Source of the DNA: an uncultured Schlesneria sp.
GTDB lineage: Bacteria > Planctomycetota > Planctomycetia > Planctomycetales > Planctomycetaceae
Direction of reading: 5' to 3'
NCBI GenBank assembly: GCA_903858935.1
Contig: CAIOKO010000191.1
Span: 1-64,000 of the forward strand
Length of the DNA stretch: 64,000 bases
The position numbers were made by a program, and so were the translations under genes. Numbering within the stretch: the stretch's first letter is position 1; each line of letters begins with the position of its first letter. The notes beneath the pieces were generated by a model. The model worked only from the letters and a program-made list of their open reading frames with translations, had not been told where the DNA came from and searched no databases. Below, piece after piece: positions 27,176 through 35,268 of this stretch.

Positions 27176-28207
27176 TTATTTTCGCGAACCCCGCATCGGT
27201 AAGTCTTCGTCTTCAAGCGAATTCGAATTGGGGGGCGATTCTGATGAATGGTCGATAAATTGAATTTTCGACTTAGGTTCACTCGATTCAGGATTTGTTG
27301 CCAACATCGATTCTGATTCAGGGACTTCTTCCAGCACCAGTTCTTCTTTTTGCGCGTCCCGTTCCTTAGTTCGAATCGAAATGGCGACTTGACCAGTGAC
27401 ATGACCGGCTGTTGCTCCAGCGACGGTAAACAAGATTCCTTCCCACCAGGGGGCAAAAGTTCCGGTCAATGACATTGAGTGAACACCCATTTGCGGATAG
27501 ACGACTCGATAGGTCTCGCGTTCCACGGTCCAATCATCGTTCGTTCTTGCATAACCGAGAATGTCATTGACACCTTTTGTGTGTCGCCAAAGTGACATGA
27601 CTGGCAATTCGTTAAAAACGGCATACGTTCCAGGAAGTGATTGCGAATGAATATCCTTTGCGTATGCTGCTTCGTGCAAAACGACGGCAGAGACATCCGA
27701 ATTGATATAGAGCGTATTCGTGAAGGGGTTATAAGTATCTCCCCCAAAAACGCGTCCGGGGAGCAGCGTGTAATGAGCCATACTCACTAATCCTGCAGAA
27801 TACCTCCATCCGGCAGCGACGCGACGATTTTCTCGTAACCGCCGCCACTCCCCCTTGGGATCGTACTGATTCACACGGACAAGGACGTCGGTGAGATCGT
27901 TTTCTTCCAGGTACGCGGTCAGTTTGGCTCGGGTCTCGTCAGTTAAGTCGTGGTTATTCACGTGAGAATTAAGCGACAGAATACGAGACCAGATTCCCGT
28001 GACCCAGGCGATGCTGTCGAGTGTTTTCTGAGGCTGGCCGTAATCAAAAACAACTTCGGTTTGAGCGTCTTCTTCTGGTGGATGGAAACGTGAATACCTG
28101 TAAGGGACCGTCGCGCATCCGTTTCCACAGATCAAACAAACGACCGCGAGCCAAATCCACCGATGGGATGTTCGTTTCAGCCCGTAGATCGTCTTGCCAG
28201 TCACCAT
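27176..28207 (-). CDS. Putative lipoprotein, tandem paralogue
   Basis: 343 residues with a lipoprotein signal (WLAVVCLICGNGC). It is a clear paralogue of the gene at 26269-27147 (RVNQYDPKGEWRRLRENRRV, PGRVFGGDTYNPFTNTLYIN, SLPGTYAVFNELPVMSLWRHT). A VVLHEAAYAKDI segment resembles the HExxH helix of zinc peptidases, but the third zinc ligand position is Tyr, so a metallopeptidase is not supported. The C-terminal 60 residues are acidic and Ser/Glu-rich. The order and 28-base gap suggest one transcript and a tandem duplication. GGGAG ribosome site. Confidence 0.8.
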   Translation of the reverse strand: MVTGKTIYGLKRTSHRWIWLAVVCLICGNGCATVPYRYSRFHPPEEDAQTEVVFDYGQPQKTLDSIAWVTGIWSRILSLNSHVNNHDLTDETRAKLTAYLEENDLTDVLVRVNQYDPKGEWRRLRENRRVAAGWRYSAGLVSMAHYTLLPGRVFGGDTYNPFTNTLYINSDVSAVVLHEAAYAKDIHSQSLPGTYAVFNELPVMSLWRHTKGVNDILGYARTNDDWTVERETYRVVYPQMGVHSMSLTGTFAPWWEGILFTVAGATAGHVTGQVAISIRTKERDAQKEELVLEEVPESESMLATNPESSEPKSKIQFIDHSSESPPNSNSLEDEDLPMRGSRK

Positions 28208-28618
28208 CGCTCTCCCACCCGACGCTCTACAATTTTTACGGCGGCTATTTGCAAAGTACTTTTAAAATGACCGAGCACCGGGTCAGTGCGTCTCATATCC
28301 TTTCCACTGAAATCAGACAATTCTGAGTTGACGCTAAACCACATTTACGAGTTCGAATTCCGATATCGTAGAAATCCTGTCAGTGATGGACCTGTACACG
28401 AAATCCCCATGACATTCTGAAATCCTGGCCCGAAAGTGTCAAAAAAAGACGCCCAAGACCAACCGGCATCCGATTGCCCTGCGAAAATGTAAGAATGGTG
28501 ATCGGCGAAATCTGCGAGATCCGCCGCACCGGCTGACTTGGGGGATTAATAAACCGTCTGAGTCTCGACCCCGACAAGATCGCAAACGCTATTTCAACGC
28601 TTAAGGTTCCAAAACCTA
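28208..28618. other. Intergenic region, no supported gene
   Basis: About 410 bases between the lipoprotein pair and the oxidoreductase. It should carry the lipoprotein-pair promoter. The minus-strand frame at 28380-28685 overlaps the oxidoreductase end and is judged spurious. Confidence 0.5.
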
Positions 28619-29818
28619 TTAGCGTCGGGCGGCAGGATGCTTGAGTGGTAGCCACGCACCATCCAAAGCACTGCTCGCCACACATTGCTGGATAAAGTAC
28701 ATCCCTTCGACGCCGTCGTAAACATTTGGATAAACCGTGTTACGTCGTTCAAACGACTGGCCGGCGGCTCGTTTTACCATGTCGTCATAAGCGAAGCGAT
28801 AGACGTTGGCGAACGCTTCGAAAAACGCCTCGGGATGACCGCTCGGAAGCCGGCAGGCCGCTTTCCCTGAGGCATTCATGAACGAGGCGTTGGGATCACG
28901 GGTGTAAACCGAATGAGGTTGCCCGTTGCGGCGAACCATCATTTCGTTCGGGTTTTCCTGACGCCATGCCAATGCACCCTTCGTCCCGTCGACTTCGATA
29001 AAAAGATCGTTCTCGCGACCGTGTGAAATCTGACTTGCCGTCACCGTTGCAAGTCCGCCGTTTTCAAAACGAATCACGGCATGTCCATAATCGTCCAGCA
29101 ATCGGCCTGGCTCGAACGTTTTCAAATGGCAAGAAACCTTGTCCGGCAACAATCCGGTCATGTACCGGGCGAGGTTGTACGCATGGGTGCCGATGTCTCC
29201 AAAGCAACCCGCTGCGCCCGATTTTGTCGGGTCTGTTCGCCATGCGGCCTGCTTCTGGTCAGACGATTCCAACCGAGTTCGCAACCAGCCCTGGATATAG
29301 TTCGAACGAATCGCCTGGATCTCACCCAGCTCACCACCGAGGATCATTTCTCGAGCCTGTCGCACCAGTGGATATCCGGTGTAATTATGGCTGACGGCGA
29401 AGACTGCACCTGATTTCTCAACCAGCGAAGCGAGTTCTTCGGCCTGAGCCAGATCGAATGTCATTGGCTTGTCGCAAATGACGTTAAAACCCGCCTGAAG
29501 AGCCGCTTTCGCCACGGCAAAGTGAGTATGATTCGGGGTTGCAACCGTCACAAAGTCGATTCGCTTGTCGGCAGACAGTGCGGCCTCTTTTTGACACAAT
29601 TCTTCGTATGATCCATAAGCCCGATCATTTGCGATGTCGTAAGACGCAGCCGATGACTTGGCTCGAACGGGATCGGAAGACAACGCCCCGGCAACCAGCG
29701 CCGCGCGATTGTCGAGTACCGCTGCTGTCGCATGCACTCGGCCAATAAATGAACCTTGACCCCCGCCAACCAGGGCCATGCGCAGTTTACGGTTTAACGA
29801 TCCGTTGGTGGTTTCCAT
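28619..29818 (-). CDS. Gfo/Idh/MocA-family oxidoreductase
   Basis: 399 residues. An N-terminal Rossmann domain (MALVGGGQGSFIGRVHATAA; VTVATPNHTHFAVAKAAL; NVICDKPMTFDL) and a C-terminal domain typical of the family. The catalytic Lys is in CDKP and the substrate His region is in GDIGTHAYNLARY. These NAD(P)-dependent enzymes oxidise or reduce sugars and polyols; the exact substrate cannot be read from sequence. A GAGGA site precedes the ATG at 29818. No signal peptide, so cytoplasmic. Confidence 0.92.
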   Translation of the reverse strand: METTNGSLNRKLRMALVGGGQGSFIGRVHATAAVLDNRAALVAGALSSDPVRAKSSAASYDIANDRAYGSYEELCQKEAALSADKRIDFVTVATPNHTHFAVAKAALQAGFNVICDKPMTFDLAQAEELASLVEKSGAVFAVSHNYTGYPLVRQAREMILGGELGEIQAIRSNYIQGWLRTRLESSDQKQAAWRTDPTKSGAAGCFGDIGTHAYNLARYMTGLLPDKVSCHLKTFEPGRLLDDYGHAVIRFENGGLATVTASQISHGRENDLFIEVDGTKGALAWRQENPNEMMVRRNGQPHSVYTRDPNASFMNASGKAACRLPSGHPEAFFEAFANVYRFAYDDMVKRAAGQSFERRNTVYPNVYDGVEGMYFIQQCVASSALDGAWLPLKHPAARR

Positions 29819-30163
29819 GGTCTATTCCTCAAGAATGCAGAATCAAAAGATAAGGATACACGCGACAGGCCAGTGCTTCTGGCGCCACAATCGATGATTT
29901 GTTCACGTGCGAAATCGGAGCATATCGGGCGGGAACAGAAAATTGAAGTTCGCGAGCAGAAACCCGGTGTCGTCGAAATGTAATCCATTTTCATCGCTAC
30001 CGCTTACTGTCCAATTCAGCGACTCTCTAATCGGGTGCAGAAAACGGCGTTCGATGATTTTTAACAATTCTCAGATTTTGCGTGACATTCTGATATGTAC
30101 CTCGCCTTCCACAAAAGACGCGAATGCTGCATTCTTCGGCATCGATTTCAGGAGCAAATCCGT
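29819..30163. other. Intergenic region, divergent promoters expected
   Basis: About 345 bases between the divergent oxidoreductase and MFS genes. No RNA or repeat recognised. Confidence 0.5.
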
Positions 30164-31552
30164 GTGACTTCGCTGATTTCATTCATTCCGACACTCAAGA
30201 ACTTTTTCAATATGGTATCAAATATGGATAATGCTCGTACCAATCGCTTTGGATTCATGTGTCTGAATGCGACTCAGGCTCTTGGAGCCGCAAACGACAA
30301 TATCCTGAAGCAAGTTGTCGTCTTCGGGGTTGCCGCCGGAGGCATTTGGGCTGACCAGCTTGGAGAAGGAGCCCAGGCTGTGGGATCACTCTGCCTGGCA
30401 GGACCGTTCGTCCTGTTTTCAGGGTTCGCAGGCCAGTTTTCTGATCGCTACAGCAAACGTGATGTCAGCGTTATCGTCAAATTATCGGAAATCGTTATCG
30501 CACTCATGGCATTGGCTGGGCTGTGGATGTCGAATCTGTGGCTGGTACTGGGTTCGCTCATTCTGATCTCCACCCAGAGTGCTTTCTTCGGTCCCGCGAA
30601 ATATGGAATCCTGCCCGAAATTGTCGATCCGAAGTTGCTGAGCCGAGCGAACGGAACGATCAACATGTTTACGTATCTGGCCGTAATTCTGGGATGTGCC
30701 ATCGGCGGACCGCTCTACGACGCTTATGCCCCAGACACCAATAAATACCCCGACGCGACACGTCAGCTTTTGCTGCCTGGGCTTGTCGTTCTCGCGGTCG
30801 GAATCGCCGCCTCGGTTGCTTCGTTTGGAATTCCACGGCTGACGCCACAGAACCCAACGCTCAAAATCCGGCCGCTGTTGTTTCGTACCTATCTCGATAC
30901 CTGGCGCGAGATTTCCGGAACCGCGTTGTCGCACGTGATCATCGCCTGGTCATGTTTTTACTTCATCGTAGGGGGAGTCGCCCTTTTGATTCTTCCGGAC
31001 TACAAAGAGCTGCTTGGAATCAGTGCTACACAGACGGCAGGGCTGATGGCCATCCTGGGTATCGCCATCGGTGTCGGTGATTTTTGTGCTGGACGAATCT
31101 CGGGACACGCCGTTCGTCCGGGACTGATTCCGATTGGAGCCATCGGGACCACGGCCATGTACTTCGTGCTGGGACTGATTCCGTTGAATTTCTACTTGGT
31201 CGCAACATGTCTGACCGTAACAGGATTTCTCGCAGGTTTTTTCATGGTACCGCTGCAAACCATGACTCAGACGCTGTCGACCGAAGAACAGCGAGGCAGG
31301 GTGCTGGGGCTTTGGACTTGTCTCTCGTTCGTTGCCATCATCCTTGGAAATCTTCTGTTTCTGATCGTGAAGCGAACGGGGATGCCGTCGAATCAGGTGT
31401 TCCTGGTCTGCGGTGTTCTTGGGCTGATTTGTTCGGCGATGTATTACTTAAAGTGGCAAACGATTTTCACGAGAGCGCTAGACAATGCATCAATCGGAAC
31501 GCCAGAATCGGGATCGGAACCAGTTCTGTCTGCTGCTGCTGGTAAGCATTAA
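30164..31552 (+). CDS. MFS transporter (lysophospholipid-transporter-like)
   Basis: About 462 residues with roughly 11-12 membrane segments spread from residue 25 to 440. The pattern (RTNRFGFMCLNATQALGAANDNILKQ, SGFAGQFSDRYSKRDV, SLILISTQSAFFGPAKYGILPEI, LSRANGTINMFTYLAVILG) resembles LplT/Aas-type transporters that flip lysophospholipids across the inner membrane. That fits with dgkA just downstream. Start: GTG 30164 with a strong AGGAG site 9 bases upstream; the frame opens at 30095. Substrate not proven. Confidence 0.85.
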   Translation: MTSLISFIPTLKNFFNMVSNMDNARTNRFGFMCLNATQALGAANDNILKQVVVFGVAAGGIWADQLGEGAQAVGSLCLAGPFVLFSGFAGQFSDRYSKRDVSVIVKLSEIVIALMALAGLWMSNLWLVLGSLILISTQSAFFGPAKYGILPEIVDPKLLSRANGTINMFTYLAVILGCAIGGPLYDAYAPDTNKYPDATRQLLLPGLVVLAVGIAASVASFGIPRLTPQNPTLKIRPLLFRTYLDTWREISGTALSHVIIAWSCFYFIVGGVALLILPDYKELLGISATQTAGLMAILGIAIGVGDFCAGRISGHAVRPGLIPIGAIGTTAMYFVLGLIPLNFYLVATCLTVTGFLAGFFMVPLQTMTQTLSTEEQRGRVLGLWTCLSFVAIILGNLLFLIVKRTGMPSNQVFLVCGVLGLICSAMYYLKWQTIFTRALDNASIGTPESGSEPVLSAAAGKH

Positions 31553-31626
31553 CTTCTGATGAAGGATTTCAGGTTCAATCCCAATCGTCAGTTTCACGAG
31601 TTATTCGAAGACGGATCATTTGAGTC

Positions 31627-32028
31627 ATGAGTGAAAATGGTGACGGCGTCAAACGTTCAGGCGGCTTGCGCCACTTGATGAATGCCTGCAAGAACTCTTA
31701 CGCCGGATTTCGCGATGGTCTGGCTCGAGAAATGGCTATTCGCCAGATCTTCGGAGCGTTCCTGGTCCTGTTACCGATTTCGCTGTTACTTCCTGTGAGT
31801 GCACTAGAACGCCTTTTCTTGATCGTAACCATGATGCAGGCGCTTCTGGTCGAGTTTCTCAACTCGGCCATTGAAAGCATCGTCGACCGCATCTCACTGG
31901 AACGTCATCCGTTATCAAAGCACGCGAAAGACTTCGGGAGCGTCGCCACCGGGATCGCTCTTCTGATCTCGGCCCTCTGCTGGATTGTGATTTCTGGTCC
32001 CGTCATCATTCGCTGGATTAGCAAATAG
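31627..32028 (+). CDS. dgkA: Diacylglycerol kinase
   Basis: 133 residues, three membrane helices, matching the small bacterial DgkA. It phosphorylates diacylglycerol to phosphatidate, recycling lipid. Conserved residues: the FRDGLAREMAIRQ segment and the active-site stretch VEFLNSAIESIVDRIS (Glu76) followed by HPLSKHAKDFGSVATG. It lies 74 bases after the lysophospholipid-transporter-like gene and probably shares its transcript. Confidence 0.92.
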   Translation: MSENGDGVKRSGGLRHLMNACKNSYAGFRDGLAREMAIRQIFGAFLVLLPISLLLPVSALERLFLIVTMMQALLVEFLNSAIESIVDRISLERHPLSKHAKDFGSVATGIALLISALCWIVISGPVIIRWISK

Positions 32029-32090
32029 CGGATGGACGACCCTCACTGACAGGTCCTAGAGGTCCCATAAGTCCCATTTGTCACATCAAA

Positions 32091-32240
32091 ACAAAATCTG
32101 GTGTCAAAGTTCGAGCAAGTTCGCGCGGCTTCGACCATTTGCCGTATTCCATAGGATTTCGTCGCCCATTTTTGCATTTTCCGTCGCAGAAAAGTTCGTA
32201 CGACTTCACCAGACTTCGCGCGAGTTCGACAGACCTTACC
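32091..32240. repeat. Intergenic repeat copy A
   Basis: Core GGTGTCAAAGTTCG followed by repeated AGTTCG/ACTTCG units about every 10 bases and ATTCCATAGG; a second AAAGTTCG...GACTTC block follows about 90 bases later. Matches copies at 32626 and 32864. Confidence 0.8.
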
Positions 32241-32300
32241 ATCGTCCACCCTGCCGATTTCATCCTAAAGTCGATTTCGTTCGATGAGCATTCTCAAAAA

Positions 32301-32385
32301 ACCTGGCCAAGTTGGTCAGGTTGGCCAAGTTCCTTTTTTTCAGGCCTTTTTACATATTTTGAAGTTGGCCAAGTTGGCCAACTTC
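32301..32385. repeat. GGCCAAG-type repeats with a 12-bp perfect palindrome
   Basis: GGCCAAGTTGG units occur at about 32304-32330 and again at 32361-32385. The second is a perfect inverted repeat: arms GAAGTTGGCCAA (32361-32372) and TTGGCCAACTTC (32374-32385) around a single base. Confidence 0.8.
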
Positions 32386-32625
32386 ACGCGTTCTCGCCTG
32401 GTTTTCGGAATGACTAGCCGAAGCCGATAGTCAGTTTGGAAAAAATAAGGAACGTTGAACAGAAGTTAACGAAGGTAACAAAGGAATTCAGAATGGAGCA
32501 TTCACCCCGAGCTTCAAGGACAGCTCTCGCGGAATTCTGCCAGCGCGACACTTTTTTCCCTTGGTTAACTTCGTTTCGATCTGTTCAGAAATCTTCTCTT
32601 CCACTCGGCTGTCATCCTGCGGCCG

Positions 32626-32775
32626 CAAAATTTGGTGTCAAAGTTCGATCAAGTTCGATCGACTTCGACCATTCCTCGTAATTCATAGGGTTTTACCGAT
32701 CATTTTCGTGTTTTTGGGGGGTGTTCGAGTTCGTTCGAGTTCGTCGCAGTTCGATCGACTTCGATCAAGTTCGGC
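32626..32775. repeat. Intergenic repeat copy B
   Basis: GGTGTCAAAGTTCGATCAAG followed by TTCGATCGACTTCGACCATT and CCTCGTAATTCATAGG; a second AGTTCG-rich block follows from 32723. Best conserved with copy C. Confidence 0.85.
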
Positions 32776-32863
32776 TTCCGTCATTGCTCCCCGGAGAGCC
32801 TGGTAGCGTATAAGCTCTCGGACTCTTCGTTCTCTTCAGTTCTGCTCTCAACAGGCCACCGTG

Positions 32864-33022
32864 GAAATTGGTGTCAAAGTTCGCGCGAGTTCGAGTGACT
32901 TCGACCATTCCTCGTAATTCGTAGGTTTTTCAAACCCACTTTCCATTTTTCCGTCGTAAAAAGTTCGCGCGACTTCATCTGAGTTCACCCGACTTCGCTT
33001 GAGTTCGACTAACTTCGTATTT
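32864..33022. repeat. Intergenic repeat copy C
   Basis: AAATTGGTGTCAAAGTTCG, then GTTCG units, GACTTCGACCATTCCTCGTA and ATTCGTAGG, a T-rich spacer and a second block AAAGTTCGCGCGACTTC with further GAGTTC units. Confidence 0.85.
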
Positions 33023-33637
33023 TCCTGATTGACTTTCATCTTTTTTTCGCGGGAAGCGAAGGCACCAAGAGGATCACGAAAGAACGAGAAAATCCTGCCC
33101 TCACTTTCGTCACCGTTGCGACCCTCTGCTCACAAATCTTCAGTTTATTCTGCCCTCATCATGCTGCCGCAAAATGTGATCGAATAGTTCGAATCCTAAC
33201 TATGATCCCAGCAACGTTCGCAAGATTTCGGCTGAAAGCCGTCCGACTATGCCGCTGGCATTGGGTTAAACGATCAGAAAAAACGCGATCAATTCTGTCA
33301 AATCGTTTGGCGATATAAAAATACAAAAAATAATGTCGCCTGTAAATAGAAAATGATGAGTAGCTTCTTAACGTTTGGAAGGTGCTCATTGAAATTCACA
33401 AGATCTTTTCCAGTAGCGAAGCCTGGCTTATATCTCACGGTCCTGTTCGGCCATCTGACTTGTCATCCGCAGGTCGCCATTGGTGTCTACCTGGCAGCAG
33501 GGGGAGCACTGATCGTCATGACCGGGTTGGAACTCAATATCGACCGCGATCGATACTGGATTTGCCAGCACAGAACGCCCCGAGTGAGGGGATTTTCCGG
33601 GGCATCGACTGGTGATAACGACGAACTATTGAATCAA

Positions 33638-35011
33638 TTAGCTGAACAAAGGCGAGATCACATTTCCCAAGTTAAGCCGATGTGGGCGACCTAGTGGGTC
33701 GACGATTGTGCTTGACGGTTCGACACCCAGTGCTGTGTAGATGGTTGCGCCCAGGTCGGCTGGATACCAGCCGCGCGTTGCTGGATATGCGGCATGAGCG
33801 TCACTGGCGCCGACCACCTGGCCACCTCGCACACCCGCACCCGCGAAGACTGCCGAAAACACACCCGACCAATGGTCCCGACCGGCAGTCGGATTGATCT
33901 GGGGTGTCCGACCGAATTCGCCAATCGCCACGACCAGTGTTTCGTCCAGCAGACCTTTCTCGGAGAGGTCCGTGATCAACGCCGAAAAACCTTGATCGAA
34001 CGGAGGGAGCAACCGATTTTTCAATTGGCCAAAGTTGTCGCCATGCGTATCCCAATTGTTCATGGTCCCCATGTTGGCCTGTACGATCGGAATGCCCGCC
34101 TCGACCAGCCGCCGTGCCAGCAGCAATGACTGCCCGAATGCGTGCCGTCCGTAACGTTCTCTCATCTCTGTCGTTTCCCGGTTCATATCAAACGCTTCGC
34201 GGAAACGGCCGCCGGCGCTCAATAGCTGATACGCCTCTTGCCGTGACCGACTGAGTGGTTGAGCTGCTGATACGGCATCAAGGTCACGACGTTGTCCATC
34301 GAGTTCAGACAAGAGCGCACGACGGTCTTGCACGCGTTGAACGGTCACTCCCGGTTGCAGTGTCAGTTCATCAAGTTGAAAGTTGGCTGCGTTAGGATCT
34401 TTTGTTACGTGCCAGGGATCGAGACGGCTTCCCATGAATCCCGCAGTCTGGCCAGAAAATCCATAGCCGTTATGCAGGTAGGTCGGCAACATCACACCCA
34501 TCGGCAGGCCATCCCCTTTGGGACGCAGTTCCTGTATGCCTGCCGAGTAACAAGGCCAGTCGTTGCGGCTGGCCATATGCGTCGCACCGGGCGGAAGCTG
34601 GTTCACTCCTGTCAGCACGAAATGTGTTGCTTGCTCATGACCTGGCAGATCATGTGTCATCGAGCGGACAATCGCATATTTATCCGCGATCTGTGCCAGA
34701 CGCGGAACATGCGGCCCGATTTGAATACCTGAGACGTTCGTGTCAATCGGCGTGTAGTCACCGCGAATTCCGACAGGGGCTTCGGGCTTCAGATCCCAGA
34801 TATCCTGATGAGACGGTGCTCCGGTCAGAAAAACCAGGATCACGCTTTTCGCTTTTCCAAACAGTGGCGAGAGGTTTTCGCTTTCACCACGAGTCTGCCG
34901 CCCTGAAATCAGGTCGGTCAGTCCAAACCCCAGCATTCCGGAAAAACCAACCTGAAGAAATTCTTTGCGATTCAAATGAAACCCAGGTCGGACAATTCGT
35001 GAAAACATCAT
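33638..35011 (-). CDS. DUF1501 exported protein
   Basis: 457 residues, a second DUF1501 member with a Tat-like start (LNRKEFLQVGFSGMLGFGLTD). Hallmarks: VILVFLTGAPSHQDIWDLKPEAP, LPGHEQATHFVLTG, IGEFGRTPQINPTAGRDHW and GAGVRGGQVVGASD. Alkaline-phosphatase-fold relative of unknown substrate; exported. GGAG ribosome site before the tandem ATG codons at 35011/35008. The PVC haem protein gene upstream is in the same direction 257 bases away, so co-expression is possible. Confidence 0.88.
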   Translation of the reverse strand: MMFSRIVRPGFHLNRKEFLQVGFSGMLGFGLTDLISGRQTRGESENLSPLFGKAKSVILVFLTGAPSHQDIWDLKPEAPVGIRGDYTPIDTNVSGIQIGPHVPRLAQIADKYAIVRSMTHDLPGHEQATHFVLTGVNQLPPGATHMASRNDWPCYSAGIQELRPKGDGLPMGVMLPTYLHNGYGFSGQTAGFMGSRLDPWHVTKDPNAANFQLDELTLQPGVTVQRVQDRRALLSELDGQRRDLDAVSAAQPLSRSRQEAYQLLSAGGRFREAFDMNRETTEMRERYGRHAFGQSLLLARRLVEAGIPIVQANMGTMNNWDTHGDNFGQLKNRLLPPFDQGFSALITDLSEKGLLDETLVVAIGEFGRTPQINPTAGRDHWSGVFSAVFAGAGVRGGQVVGASDAHAAYPATRGWYPADLGATIYTALGVEPSSTIVDPLGRPHRLNLGNVISPLFS

Positions 35012-35202
35012 TACCGGCTCCGGAATGCGTCAATAATCACCCGATAATCAGGCGAGTGCTCTTGCTCAGCGTGCCAGTGCCTGATCGTCCTCGGTCAAGC
35101 AGTGCTCTTCAACGGGCAGAAGAAACCACTCCTTCTCCGAAGACTCCGATGCAGTGACACAAAATCCTGATTTCGAAGTTTGACAATGCACGACTTATGT
35201 TA

Positions 35203-35220
35203 CATCAATCTATATTGATG
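35203..35220. other. Short inverted repeat in the DUF1501 leader
   Basis: CATCAAT (35203-35209) and ATTGATG (35214-35220) around 4 bases, between the two minus-strand genes. Could be an operator; no T-run, so not a clear terminator. Confidence 0.35.
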
Positions 35221-35268
35221 AATCAATCTGGTTCCCGTTGGTTGAGTGGGGCAGGGGAGTCGATGCGA

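Larger units (their letters stand above)
32029..33637. other. Gene-poor, repeat-rich intergenic region
   Basis: About 1.6 kb without a supported gene. It contains a period-10 GGTCC repeat (32048-32084), three copies of a ~150-bp repeat, a GGCCAAG repeat cluster with a perfect palindrome, and purine-rich runs. A frame at 33353-33694 (113 codons) holds one hydrophobic stretch, VAIGVYLAAGGALIVMTG, and might be a small membrane protein, but it overlaps the end of the next gene, so it is not called. Confidence 0.6.

Noticed and set aside
27148-27456. In-frame extension of the 26269 lipoprotein upstream to 27456
   Set aside because: It runs over the paralogue's end, and the lipoprotein signal with a GGAG site begins at 27147.
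27640-27680. Zinc-peptidase call for the lipoprotein from HEAAY
   Set aside because: The second His of HExxH is Tyr and the paralogue has KEGSR, so the motif is not conserved.
32043-32263. Short minus-strand frames in the repeat region that look gene-like
   Set aside because: They are readings of the intergenic repeat; copy B has a stop in the same place and none has a ribosome site. The shared peptide is reported as a finding instead.
32640-32780. tRNA T-loop-like GTTCGA sequences in the repeats
   Set aside because: No acceptor, anticodon or D-arm pairing surrounds them; they are part of the period-10 repeat.
32091-33022. CRISPR array at the three-copy repeat
   Set aside because: Only three diverged copies of about 150 bp with irregular spacing of hundreds of bases; no short identical repeats, spacers or cas genes.
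33353-33694. Possible small membrane protein overlapping the end of the DUF1501 gene
   Set aside because: Only one hydrophobic stretch; its end overlaps the well-supported DUF1501 gene by 57 bases, and no family is recognisable.
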